Positions 29,264 through 37,212 of a DNA stretch of 39,528 nt are shown one piece after another. The stretch covers positions 1-39,528 of the forward strand of contig CAZTQN010000034.1 of assembly GCA_964615765.1 (NCBI GenBank), given 5' to 3'. A program made the position numbers and the translations under genes. The notes beneath the pieces are model-generated. The model was not told where the DNA came from and did no database searches. It was given only the letters and a program-made list of their open reading frames with translations. The DNA comes from CAZTQN01 sp964615765. Lineage in GTDB: Bacteria; Planctomycetota; Phycisphaerae; Phycisphaerales; UBA1924. Position 1 is the stretch's first letter. Every line of letters starts with the position of its first letter.

Positions 29264-30558
29264 CCGCGCCCCGCGACGCCGCGCAAGTGAAGACGACGAA
29301 GCCCGCGGCACCGGCAACGGGATCGGACCTGCCGAGCGCTCGTGCGGGCAGCGCCGCACCCTCGCCGGGGGCGCGCCTGAACGGGGACTCGCTGGCGGCG
29401 TGGCTGGATCTGGTGACGTCGCTGCTGCGTTTGCCCGCCGGGCAGTCGGCGGAGATCCGCGAGGAACTCGAATCGCACCTGCGCGACCGGGTGCGCGACC
29501 TGATGCTGGGCGGGCTGGATGCTGAAGAAGCGATGACGCGGGCCATCAGCGAACTGGGCGACGCGGCGGACCTCGCCGCCCGGTTCCGCTCGGCCAGGCG
29601 CGATTCACCGAGGAGGCGGGCGATGAACACGATCGGACTGGGCGTGGCGGCGGGTGCGGCGGTCATCAGTATGGCGGCTTTGCTGCGGCCGGGCACTCCG
29701 CCAGCAGTTGCCCCCGGCGGCACGCAGACGGCCGAGGCGACGCCAGCGGGCGGCGGTGCGGGTACGCCGCATCGCCAAGACATCCGCGTCCGTTCTCAAC
29801 CAATCACGCTCGAGCAGGCGACGGCCCGAATCGAGCAGTTGGAAGCCCAACTGCGAGCGGTGCGGGCAGAAGCGCTCGGCGAAGCGATTCCCACACGCCC
29901 AGCGCAAGACGATCCTCTCGAACTCACCGTCGTCACACTTGGCGAGGTAAAAGATCTTTCCGTTCGAGATGCTCTGGAGTTTGTCGCACAAAGAGCTGGA
30001 CTTAAACTCGAAGTTCTTTCAAAGCTTGATCCTTCTGCCAAGCTCGACATCGGCTCATATCGTGAGAGCAGTCCGGTCCCTCTCAACAGCTTGTTCGGCA
30101 CCTTCCCACAGATGAGCGGGCTGAGGTACCGGATCCGCGGCGATACTTTGCAGGTGGCCGCGTCGAGCGTTTTCATCAGCCGGGACTACTCGATTCGGGC
30201 GTACGCGGTTGGTGGGCTTTTCGGCGTGAGCGGAGTTCATCATGGCCCGCAGGGTCCGATCGGCAGTGGCGATGGGTTGATCAAGACGCTGGAGCAGCTT
30301 TCGCCCCGTCCTGAGCCCGGCGAGAGCTTCAACAACTCCGCCGGAAGAATGGGCGTCTTTTCGCAGATCGGCCCCACGCTCTTCGTCTTTGGCCCAGAGA
30401 TCGTCCACGAGCGCGTCCGCTGGATTCTCCGTCAGGTTGCCGCCGGCGGGTGGTCGCCGGACCAGACGACCACCGTGCTGATCCCGCAGGCCGGTGCGGC
30501 AACGCCCGCGAACGCGTCTGGCGAGGCCAGCAAAGCCGCCGAGCCGCCCGCGCCCTGA
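29260..30558 (+). CDS. HAAS-domain membrane protein, PadR partner
   Basis: The 432-residue protein starts in ATGA overlap with PadR. Residues 45-110 are a HAAS-type domain (LLRLPAGQSAEIREELESHLRDRV, DAEEAMTRAISELGDAADLA). A membrane helix follows (MNTIGLGVAAGAAVISMAALL, about 122-142), then a Pro/Gly linker, a short coiled coil (ATARIEQLEAQLRAVRAEAL) and an external domain with LTVVTLGEVKDLSVRDALEFVAQRAGLKLEVLS, which is like the secretin/TonB short N-terminal (STN) domain. The end is Ala/Pro-rich. A membrane-bound sensor feeding PadR is likely. The external domain is less GC-rich than the rest. Confidence 0.8.
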   Translation: MTAPRDAAQVKTTKPAAPATGSDLPSARAGSAAPSPGARLNGDSLAAWLDLVTSLLRLPAGQSAEIREELESHLRDRVRDLMLGGLDAEEAMTRAISELGDAADLAARFRSARRDSPRRRAMNTIGLGVAAGAAVISMAALLRPGTPPAVAPGGTQTAEATPAGGGAGTPHRQDIRVRSQPITLEQATARIEQLEAQLRAVRAEALGEAIPTRPAQDDPLELTVVTLGEVKDLSVRDALEFVAQRAGLKLEVLSKLDPSAKLDIGSYRESSPVPLNSLFGTFPQMSGLRYRIRGDTLQVAASSVFISRDYSIRAYAVGGLFGVSGVHHGPQGPIGSGDGLIKTLEQLSPRPEPGESFNNSAGRMGVFSQIGPTLFVFGPEIVHERVRWILRQVAAGGWSPDQTTTVLIPQAGAATPANASGEASKAAEPPAP

Positions 30559-30616
30559 CGCGGCGGGCAATATCTGGTAGGATCGCCCCCAGCGCACCCC
30601 TGCCAGAGCCACACCG

Positions 30617-31117
30617 GTGATTTGCCCGTTCTGCCAGCACAACGACGACAAGGTCATCGACAGCCGCGCCAGCGAGGGCGGGAAGGTCGTGCGCCGTCGG
30701 CGTGAGTGCCTCAAGTGCGGGAAGCGGTACACCACCTACGAGCGCGTTGAAGAGACCGCGCGGCTGGTCGTCATCAAGCGTGACGGCTCGCGCGTGCCCT
30801 TCGGACGCGACAACGTGCTCAAGGGCATCGTCGCGGCGTGCGGCAAGCGCCCCATCGGCGAGGAAAAGAAGCAGCAGATCGTCGACGAGGTCGAGGAAGA
30901 ACTCTTCCGGGAGTTCGAGCGCGAGGTTCCCAGCCGCGTCATAGGCGAGAAGGTCATGGCCCGCCTGCGGAACATCGACGAGATCGCCTACGTCCGCTAC
31001 GCCAGCGAGTATTACCAGTTCCAGAACGTCGGCGAGTTCGAGCGCGAGCTCAAGGAACTGCAGCAGCGCCCGCGCGAGATGAAAGACCAGCAGCGGCTCT
31101 TCGGCGGAACCACGTGA
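30617..31117 (+). CDS. nrdR: Transcriptional repressor NrdR
   Basis: The 166-residue protein starts at GTG 30617. The zinc ribbon has Cys3, Cys6, Cys31 and Cys34; the ATP-cone domain follows with RLVVIKRDGSRVPFGRDNVLKGIVAACGKRP. NrdR senses dATP/ATP and represses ribonucleotide reductase genes. No nrd genes are in the window. It has a Gln/Arg-rich extension at the C-terminus (QQRPREMKDQQRLFGGTT). Its stop overlaps the next gene in GTGA. Confidence 0.95.
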   Translation: MICPFCQHNDDKVIDSRASEGGKVVRRRRECLKCGKRYTTYERVEETARLVVIKRDGSRVPFGRDNVLKGIVAACGKRPIGEEKKQQIVDEVEEELFREFEREVPSRVIGEKVMARLRNIDEIAYVRYASEYYQFQNVGEFERELKELQQRPREMKDQQRLFGGTT

Positions 31118-31698
31118 ACACCCGCGCGACCATCGCCCCGTTCGGCTCCCGCGCCATCGTTGGGCTCGGCGCCGCGATGCTGGTCGCCGCGGCGGTGGTG
31201 AGCGGGTGCGCCGGTTCGACCGACAGTCCGGCGACTACGGAGGAGCCGAGCACGCCGTGGTGGTCGCTGCGCCGCCCGCCGCCGGCGCGTGTGGATCAAC
31301 TCGACCCGGACCGGTACGACCGGCGTCGCGCCGGCGAGGCCGGCCCGGGCGAAGTGCGTGACGAAGCGACCGGCGAAGACGCCGCGGACGATCGCGCCGA
31401 GCCCGAGCCGCGGACGGCGGCGTCCTGGCGTCCAACGTGGTGGCACGACGCGGCCCAGCGCGAGGGTGGGCGGGTGTTCGTGTGCGCGTTCGCCGACGGG
31501 CTCGACCTCGTCGGGGCCCGGGCCCGCGCGCTCGATCTGGCCCGGGCAACGCTCGCGCGCGAGCTTGGCGCGGGCGACCCCGCGGGGGGCGAGGCCGGCG
31601 CATCGGGGCGGGCCGGCGATACCACGCTCGCCGACAGCCTGCGCCTGCCGGACGGGCGATATCGGGCGTTTGTTCGGATCAGCCGCGCGACGAAGTGA
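31114..31698 (+). CDS. Lipoprotein of unknown function, coupled to nrdR
   Basis: Start GTG 31114 overlaps the nrdR stop by 4 nt. Residues 1-33 include a lipoprotein signal with lipobox VVSGC. A Trp/Arg/Pro-rich stretch (TPWWSLRRPPPARVDQLD) and an acidic part with Glu/Asp/Arg follow; the C-terminal part (RVFVCAFADGLDLVGARARALDLARATL) looks like a small alpha/beta fold. No family is recognised. Coupling to nrdR suggests coexpression, but a functional link is not visible. Confidence 0.6.
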   Translation: MNTRATIAPFGSRAIVGLGAAMLVAAAVVSGCAGSTDSPATTEEPSTPWWSLRRPPPARVDQLDPDRYDRRRAGEAGPGEVRDEATGEDAADDRAEPEPRTAASWRPTWWHDAAQREGGRVFVCAFADGLDLVGARARALDLARATLARELGAGDPAGGEAGASGRAGDTTLADSLRLPDGRYRAFVRISRATK

Positions 31699-31732
31699 CC
31701 GCCGGGTGCCCGTAAAAAAAGCGCCGGCGTAC

Positions 31733-31760
31733 TTGCAGGTTGGCAAAGCGGTGCTATTTT
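31733..31760 (+). promoter_or_regulatory. Sigma70-type promoter of PEP-CTERM-like protein gene
   Basis: TTGCAG (31733-31738) and TATTTT (31755-31760) are spaced by 16 nt, with a start near 31767. The leader is about 130 nt long with a CGCGCG-TGTT-CGCGCG hairpin. Confidence 0.55.
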
Positions 31761-31896
31761 CCGACTGAACCCATCTGGTTCGCGCGTGTTCGCGCGGAGG
31801 GGTACGAGAGAAAGCGATCAGCCGTCTGCGTTAGTGGCGGAGTGCCTCGGGGTTGTCGCGCTCTCACGCGGCACAAACCCGGCATGGAGAGATGAG

Positions 31897-32616
31897 ATGC
31901 GCGCTCAGTGCGTTGGCGTCGGTGCTGTGACGTTGGTCCTGCTCGGCTCTTTCAGTTCGGTGTCGTCGGGGGCGTTGGTGTCGGTCTCGGACCCCTCGGG
32001 TCTGGCCGCACAGGCTGAGTTCTCGCTTGTGAACGCCACCACGCTCCAAGTCCGTCTGCGCAACACCTCGACGGGCGTGCCGCAGGGGTTCAGCAACTCT
32101 GATCAGTTGCTGACGGGCGTTTCGTGGGATTTCGGGCTGGTCGGCAGCCGCGCGGGCGAAGCCTCGATCACCAGCGGGACCGTCGTCATCGGCGCGTCCA
32201 GCCAGTCGGTGAACTTCTCCGGCGGTGCGCTCGGACCGGGCGCGGATGTCTCGGGCGAGTGGGGCTTTGGCAACGGCGGGAGCGGGCTGGCGTTCACGAA
32301 CTTCATCTCGGCGCTGCAGGCCGGCTCGACGCCGTTCGGCGGGACCAACCGCGACGGCCCGTCCAACCTCAGCGGGCCGCAGGGCGGGCTGGTCGCGTCG
32401 CCCGCGCTGATCCCCGTCGGTGGGCTGGGCGCCATTCAGAATGAGATCGTCGCGACGCTGACGCTCAGCCAGCCGCTGAACAACCTGGACTTCATCGCCG
32501 CCAACCAGGTGCGTTTCGAGTTCGGCTCCGACGCCGCGTTCCTGACGGTGCCGGGCCCCGGCTCCGCCGCCCTGCTCGCGCTGGGCGGGCTGTTCGCCCT
32601 GCGTCGGCGTCGGTGA
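31897..32616 (+). CDS. Secreted protein with PEP-CTERM-like sorting tail
   Basis: The 239-residue protein starts at ATG 31897 with ribosome site GGAGAG. It has a signal peptide (VGAVTLVLLGSFSSVSSGA), a beta-rich domain of about 190 residues (LVNATTLQVRLRNTSTGVP, WDFGLVGSRAGEASITSG) and a tail VPGPGSAALLALGGLFALRRRR: Pro-Gly motif, hydrophobic helix, Arg cluster. Such tails are cut by exosortases and mark proteins for the surface. The family of the main domain is not recognised. No exosortase gene is in the window. Confidence 0.8.
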   Translation: MRAQCVGVGAVTLVLLGSFSSVSSGALVSVSDPSGLAAQAEFSLVNATTLQVRLRNTSTGVPQGFSNSDQLLTGVSWDFGLVGSRAGEASITSGTVVIGASSQSVNFSGGALGPGADVSGEWGFGNGGSGLAFTNFISALQAGSTPFGGTNRDGPSNLSGPQGGLVASPALIPVGGLGAIQNEIVATLTLSQPLNNLDFIAANQVRFEFGSDAAFLTVPGPGSAALLALGGLFALRRRR

Positions 32617-32696
32617 AGGACGGGGTTCGGACGGGGATCGGGGTGGACATGTGAACTACCGCTCAAACCCGGCGAGAGGGAATGAGCGCCAACGCC

Positions 32697-32737
32697 CGTG
32701 AACCCGGCCTGCGCCGCAAGCGCATGCCGGGTTCACG
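32697..32737. promoter_or_regulatory. Large inverted repeat before TerC gene
   Basis: CGTGAACCCGGC (32697-32708) pairs perfectly with GCCGGGTTCACG (32726-32737), and inner TGCGC/GCGCA (32710-32714 with 32720-32724) lengthens the stem. It ends 22 bp before the TerC ATG. No T-tract follows. It could terminate the upstream gene with a factor or control TerC translation. Confidence 0.65.
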
Positions 32738-32758
32738 CGTGCGCGCAACGATCTGAGC

Positions 32759-33523
32759 ATGCCCGACCTCTCGCTTACCGGCCTGTTCACCGCGGACAAC
32801 GCGGTCGCGCTGCTGACGTTGACGCTGCTCGAGGTCGTGCTCGGCATCGACAACATCATCTTCATCGCGATTCTCGTCGGGCGCCTGCCGCCGGAACAGC
32901 GCGACCGGGCCCGCGTCATCGGGCTCGCTTTGGCGATGCTGATGCGGATCGGGCTCTTGCTTTCCATCACTTGGGTGATGGGGCTGACGCGCCCGTGGTT
33001 CACGCTCCCGTGGATCAACCACGAGGTCACGGGCAAGGACTTCGTGCTGCTCGCCGGCGGGCTGTTCCTGGTCGGCAAGAGCGTGATCGAGATCCATCAC
33101 AAGATCGAGACGGGCGGCGTGGTGGAAGCCGTGCCCAAGGGCAAAGGCCGAGGCGGGATGGGCTTCGCCGCCGCGCTGGTGCAGATCCTGCTGTTGGACC
33201 TGGTCTTCAGCCTCGACAGCGTCATCACCGCCGTCGGCATGGCCAAACGCATCGAGATCATGATCGTCGCGGTCATGATCGCGGTGGGCGTGATGCTGAT
33301 TTTTAGCGGGGCGATCGCGCGGTTCGTCGACAAGCACCCCACGCTGAAGATGCTCGCGCTCAGCTTCCTGATCCTGATCGGCGTGATGCTCGTCGCCGAG
33401 GGGACCGGCCAGCACATCCCCAAGGGGTACATCTACTTCGCGATGGCGTTCGCGCTGGGCGTCGAGATGCTGAACCTGTGGGTGCGTCGGAAAACTGGCA
33501 AGACCGAGCCGGCGAGCCACTGA
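32759..33523 (+). CDS. TerC family integral membrane protein
   Basis: The 254-residue protein has about seven membrane helices. Both TerC signatures are seen: LLEVVLGIDNIIFIAIL near the start and LLDLVFSLDSVITAVGM in the middle, with Asp residues that bind metal. TerC proteins export or handle metal ions, chiefly manganese in characterised cases. There is no CBS domain, so it is the short form. The known yybP-ykoY manganese riboswitch was not seen in the leader; instead there is a strong inverted repeat. The gene stands alone. Confidence 0.92.
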   Translation: MPDLSLTGLFTADNAVALLTLTLLEVVLGIDNIIFIAILVGRLPPEQRDRARVIGLALAMLMRIGLLLSITWVMGLTRPWFTLPWINHEVTGKDFVLLAGGLFLVGKSVIEIHHKIETGGVVEAVPKGKGRGGMGFAAALVQILLLDLVFSLDSVITAVGMAKRIEIMIVAVMIAVGVMLIFSGAIARFVDKHPTLKMLALSFLILIGVMLVAEGTGQHIPKGYIYFAMAFALGVEMLNLWVRRKTGKTEPASH

Positions 33524-33547
33524 CACGCGGCTGCCGGATGCACGGGC

Positions 33548-34345
33548 TCACGCCGGACGCGACGCGTCCCACCCGGCCGGGTCCTGCTTGTAATACCCGC
33601 GGAGCAGGTCGTACAGCTCCGGGTGCAGATCGCGCACGGCCTTGGCGTTGGTGAAGAACGCCTCGGTGCTGACGGCGAAGAACTCGCCCGGCGAGTGCAG
33701 GCCGTAGGTGTTCAGCGCGTGCGGCACGCCCAGCCGCGCCGATCGCGCCAGCCGGTTGAACTCCCCGGTCATGATCAGTTTCCACTGCTCGTTCTGCTCG
33801 GCGCTATCCAGCGGCGGCGTGCCGTTGACGCTGCCGTCGAGCATGTCGAGCTTGTGCGCGAACTCGTGGATGACGACGTTGTGCCCGGGCGTGTCGTTGC
33901 GGGCCCCGGCCCGCGCGTCGGCCCAGGAGAGAATCACCGGGCCGTTGTACCACGCCTCGCCGAGGTTCGTCGAACCTTCCGTGACCACGCCGCCCGGCCC
34001 GACCTGCTTGCCGGCGGCCGACACGAACTTGTCGGGATACACGAGGATCGACGAACTGTGCGGGTATAGGTCGTCCTTGATCGGGTCGACGTCCTGACCC
34101 AGGAGCAGCAGCGCGGCCTGTGCGGCGATGACCAGCTTCATGCTGTCGTTCAGGCGCAGCCCGCCGCAGCCTTCCCAGTGCTTCTCCGCCGCGAGCACGC
34201 GGGCGATATCGCGGAGCTTGGTCTTCTGCTCATCCGCCAGCGCGCCGTACGCCGCCACGCCCTGCTCGATCGCGGTTTGCTCCGCGGACGACAGCGGCTG
34301 CTGAAGCAACCGGCGACGACGACGCGACGTGAAGATGGGCAGCAT
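33548..34345 (-). CDS. mtfA: MtfA-like zinc metallopeptidase
   Basis: The 265-residue protein aligns with MtfA: LSSAEQTAIEQGVAAYGAL, LRDIARVLAAEKHWEGCGGL, QAALLLLGQD, ILVYPDKFV, GPVILSWADA and the zinc motif HEFAHKLD (His160, Glu161, His164), with the third ligand in SPGEFFAVSTEAFF. In E. coli MtfA is a peptidase that binds the regulator Mlc of the sugar phosphotransferase system; here there is no such context. The gene ends 25 bp from the TerC stop (convergent). Confidence 0.9.
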   Translation of the reverse strand: MLPIFTSRRRRRLLQQPLSSAEQTAIEQGVAAYGALADEQKTKLRDIARVLAAEKHWEGCGGLRLNDSMKLVIAAQAALLLLGQDVDPIKDDLYPHSSSILVYPDKFVSAAGKQVGPGGVVTEGSTNLGEAWYNGPVILSWADARAGARNDTPGHNVVIHEFAHKLDMLDGSVNGTPPLDSAEQNEQWKLIMTGEFNRLARSARLGVPHALNTYGLHSPGEFFAVSTEAFFTNAKAVRDLHPELYDLLRGYYKQDPAGWDASRPA

Positions 34346-34791
34346 GGGGAGACTCCAGCAACATATACCCGCCGCCCATCCGGAAGGTGCTGAACAACCG
34401 GCGTGCCAAGGCTGAAGCGACCGTCCCGACGCAGGCCCGGCGACCCAGCGCAGCCATCCGGGCGGTCACCGTGCGGTCAGCATCGTGCCCGTGACGCCCC
34501 GGATGCCACAACGGCAGGTTCACGGGTGCATCGGCAAAACGCAGCGCTATCGGGCCAACCGCAAAATCCGCCCTCGGGCCCACCGCGTAGATCGTCGCAG
34601 CCCCGCTCGCCGCAGCCGGCTTCAGCCAGCCGCGACGGGACGGCACCCTCGGGGGGTGCGCGGACGCGAGCCAAGCGAGCGGCGGCTCTCGCACGCATTC
34701 ATCAGTTACTGCGGTGTTGTCATGCACCCGCGCACGCGGCCAGGGGCCGGGTGCGCGCTCACGCCCCCCACCACCTCGAGAGGAGAGTTTC
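34346..34791. other. 446-bp intergenic region without clear gene
   Basis: A divergent spacing between MtfA-like (-) and DUF4394 (+) genes. I found open frames on both strands, but none with a ribosome site and protein-like sequence. A ribosome site GAGAGGAGAG precedes the DUF4394 start (at 34778-34787). No convincing promoter was found. Confidence 0.5.
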
Positions 34792-35781
34792 GTGCAACGT
34801 TCCATCACATCATCGCTCACGATCGTCGCGGGCCTTCTTGCCATCACGGGCGCCGCGTCGGCGCAGACCGTCGTCGGGCTCGATCGCGCCGGCACGCGCC
34901 TGGTGCAGTTCTCGCCGAGCAACGTGTCGGTGCTCACGACGAGCGTCGGCGTGACCGGCCTGGGCGCCGGCGAGGCGCTCACCAACATCGACTTCCGCCC
35001 GCGCACGGGCGAGCTCTTCGCCATCTCCAACCAGAACCGCATGTTCGTGGTTGATCCCGCCACCGGACAGGCCACGCTCCGGCAGGCGTCCGGGGCTACG
35101 CCGTTCTCCATCAACGGCATCGCCGGGCTCGACTTCAACCCCGTGCCGGATCGCATCCGCGTCACCACGTCCGGCGGGCAGAACCTGCGGCTGAATCCTG
35201 ACACCGGGGCGCTCGCCGCGGACGATGGGGCCGCCGTCGCGCCCCAGCCGGCCCTGCGCTTCGTCGCGGGCGACGCCAACGCCGGCATCACGCCCAACCT
35301 CATCAGCGTCGCCTACACCAACAGCCGCTTCAACCAGTTCCCCACCGGGCTGAACACCACCATGTTCGGCGTGAACATCCGCACCGACCGCGTGCAGGTT
35401 CTGCCCGGCGTGTTCCAGGATCAGAAGTCCTACCAACTCGTCCGCCAGGGCTCCGAAGGCGGCGCGCCCGATTCGCCCAACAACGGCAACCTCACGACCA
35501 TCGGCGGCATCAGCGGGCTCTTCTCCGATGACTTCTTCGGCTTCGACATCTTCTCCGGCTTCGGCGGGAACGACGCGTACCTCTCCGGCAACCCCCTCGT
35601 CGGCGGCTCCGCGTTCTACAGCCTGGCCCTCAGCGGGCCCAGCGCCGGCTCCAACGCGTTCCTGGGCAACGTCGGCGGGAGCACGCCCGTGAACCTGCGC
35701 GACTTCTCGGTGATCCCCGCGCCCAGCGCCGGCGCTCTGCTGACCATCGCCGGGCTGATCAGCGCCCGTCGCCGCCGGTGA
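34792..35781 (+). CDS. DUF4394 secreted protein with PEP-CTERM-like tail
   Basis: The 329-residue protein starts at GTG 34792 behind GAGAGGAGAG. It has a signal peptide (SLTIVAGLLAITGAASA), then a DUF4394 type domain: VVGLDRAGTRLVQFSPSN, LTNIDFRPRTGELFAISNQN, GIAGLDFNPVPDRIRVTTS and QNLRLNPDTGALAADDG, which is a beta-propeller-like family often found outside the cell. The tail VIPAPSAGALLTIAGLISARRRR is a sorting signal like that of the protein at 31897-32616. The function is unknown. Confidence 0.88.
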   Translation: MQRSITSSLTIVAGLLAITGAASAQTVVGLDRAGTRLVQFSPSNVSVLTTSVGVTGLGAGEALTNIDFRPRTGELFAISNQNRMFVVDPATGQATLRQASGATPFSINGIAGLDFNPVPDRIRVTTSGGQNLRLNPDTGALAADDGAAVAPQPALRFVAGDANAGITPNLISVAYTNSRFNQFPTGLNTTMFGVNIRTDRVQVLPGVFQDQKSYQLVRQGSEGGAPDSPNNGNLTTIGGISGLFSDDFFGFDIFSGFGGNDAYLSGNPLVGGSAFYSLALSGPSAGSNAFLGNVGGSTPVNLRDFSVIPAPSAGALLTIAGLISARRRR

Positions 35782-35826
35782 ACGGCCCGCACACCGGGCT
35801 TTGACAGACTTACGTTCCTCCAACAC

Positions 35827-35853
35827 TGGCCGTCCGGGCGTTCCGGGCGGCCA
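35827..35853 (+). terminator. Hairpin after DUF4394 gene
   Basis: TGGCCG/CGGCCA (35827-35832 with 35848-35853) plus CCGG/CCGG inside form a GC-rich stem, 45 bp after the stop. Only TGGTTTGT follows, so it would be a weak terminator. Confidence 0.45.
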
Positions 35854-35911
35854 ATGTGGTTTGTGGGTAAGCGCATGCGACTGCGCGTGGCGGTCCGATG
35901 CCGCGCCGACC

Positions 35912-37111
35912 TCACTCCTGCAGCGCCAGCCGCGCCATCACTTCCATCCCCGTCGCCAGCGCGTCATCGTTGAAGTCGTACTCCGGCTGGTGCAGCGAGG
36001 GGTAGTGATCGGCCCCGGCGGGGCGAACGCCCAGCGCGAAGAAGCACGCGGGCACGTGCTGGCCGTAGTACGAAAAGTCCTCGCCGCCCAGGCTCGCGTC
36101 GGGCAGCGTCTCGACGCGCCCGGGGCCCAGCGGCTCGGCGGCGCGGAAGAAGCGCTCCGTCGCGCCGGGGTGGTTGTTGGTGACGGGGTAGCCCTCGTCC
36201 CAGCGGATCTCCGCGCGGCAGCCCATCGCGGCGCTTACGCCCTCGACGATCTCGTAGAAGCGGCGCTTGCCCAGCGTGCGCGTCTCGGCGCGAAGGGTGC
36301 GCATCGTCCCGACGAACTCGACATGCCGCGGGATGACGTTGTGGGCCACGCCGCCGCTGATCATCGCGACGGTGACGACGATCGAGTCCTGCGGGCGGAC
36401 GTTGCGCGAGCAGATGGTCTGCAAGGCGGTCACGACCTGAGCCGCGGCGACGATCGGGTCCTTCGAGTACTGCGGGTACGCGGCGTGGGCCTGCTCGCCG
36501 ACGACGCGGACGGTGAAGTTGTCGGTCGCGGCGAGCATCGGGCCCGGCTTGCTGGAGACCACGCCCACGGGGACCTGCGGCCAGCCGTGCAGCCCGAAGA
36601 TGCGATCGACCTTGGGCCCGATGCGCGACCCGTCGAGGGCGCCGTCCTCGCACATGCGCTTGCCGCCCGCGCCGCCCTCCTCCGCGGGCTGGAACACCAG
36701 CGTCACGGGGTTCGGTCGTTCCGGCATCTGCATCAGCACGCGGGCCAGCCCGACGAGGTTGGCCGTGTGCCCGTCGTGCCCGCACGCGTGCATCACGCCC
36801 GGTCGCGTGCTCGCGTACGCCTTGCCGGTGTTCTCTTCGATCGGCAGCGCGTCCATGTCGGCGCGGAACGCGACGGCGGGCTTGCCGGCCCCGCCGGTCC
36901 CGGTCGCCGGGATGAACGCGACGATCCCCGTCCCGCCGGCCATCCCGCCGACGTGGGCCACGCCGAGCGCCGTCAACTGCGCGGAGACCACCTGGCTGGT
37001 GCGTTTCTCCTGATACGCCAGTTCCGGATGGGCGTGCAGATCATGCCGCAGCGCGATGACGTCCGACAGGTGCGCACGGATCAGCCCGCGAAGAGCTTCG
37101 GTCGAGAGCAT
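35912..37111 (-). CDS. M20D family amidohydrolase (hippurate/IAA-amino acid hydrolase type)
   Basis: The 399-residue enzyme removes an N-acyl group from amino acids in the cytoplasm. Metal-site motifs are seen in order: RHDLHAHPELAYQE, MHACGHDGHTA, QPAEEGGAGGK, HGWPQVPVG and a C-terminal SLGGEDFSYY plus SLHQPEYDFND. The dimerisation domain lies in the middle (HAAYPQYSKDPIVAAAQVVTAL). The start is ATG 37111 (MLSTEALRGLI); upstream the frame is Arg/Gly-rich. The leader holds an inverted copy of the GAGAGGTCAGGG core and a GGGAAGC repeat. Confidence 0.93.
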   Translation of the reverse strand: MLSTEALRGLIRAHLSDVIALRHDLHAHPELAYQEKRTSQVVSAQLTALGVAHVGGMAGGTGIVAFIPATGTGGAGKPAVAFRADMDALPIEENTGKAYASTRPGVMHACGHDGHTANLVGLARVLMQMPERPNPVTLVFQPAEEGGAGGKRMCEDGALDGSRIGPKVDRIFGLHGWPQVPVGVVSSKPGPMLAATDNFTVRVVGEQAHAAYPQYSKDPIVAAAQVVTALQTICSRNVRPQDSIVVTVAMISGGVAHNVIPRHVEFVGTMRTLRAETRTLGKRRFYEIVEGVSAAMGCRAEIRWDEGYPVTNNHPGATERFFRAAEPLGPGRVETLPDASLGGEDFSYYGQHVPACFFALGVRPAGADHYPSLHQPEYDFNDDALATGMEVMARLALQE

Positions 37112-37212
37112 GAGCGAGGGTATGGAGGGGGAAACGGGAAGCGGGAAGCGGCCCGGCATCATCCCCCTCGCCCCTCGACCCTGACCTCTCACCCCCTTGC
37201 TCTCCCCCCCCG

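Noticed and set aside
32617..32758. yybP-ykoY manganese riboswitch before TerC
   Set aside because: The conserved internal-loop sequences of that riboswitch are not present in the short leader.
34230..35303. Minus-strand open frame across the 34.3-34.8 kb space
   Set aside because: It has no start near a ribosome site, overlaps the MtfA-like and DUF4394 genes in wrong frames, and shows no family motif.
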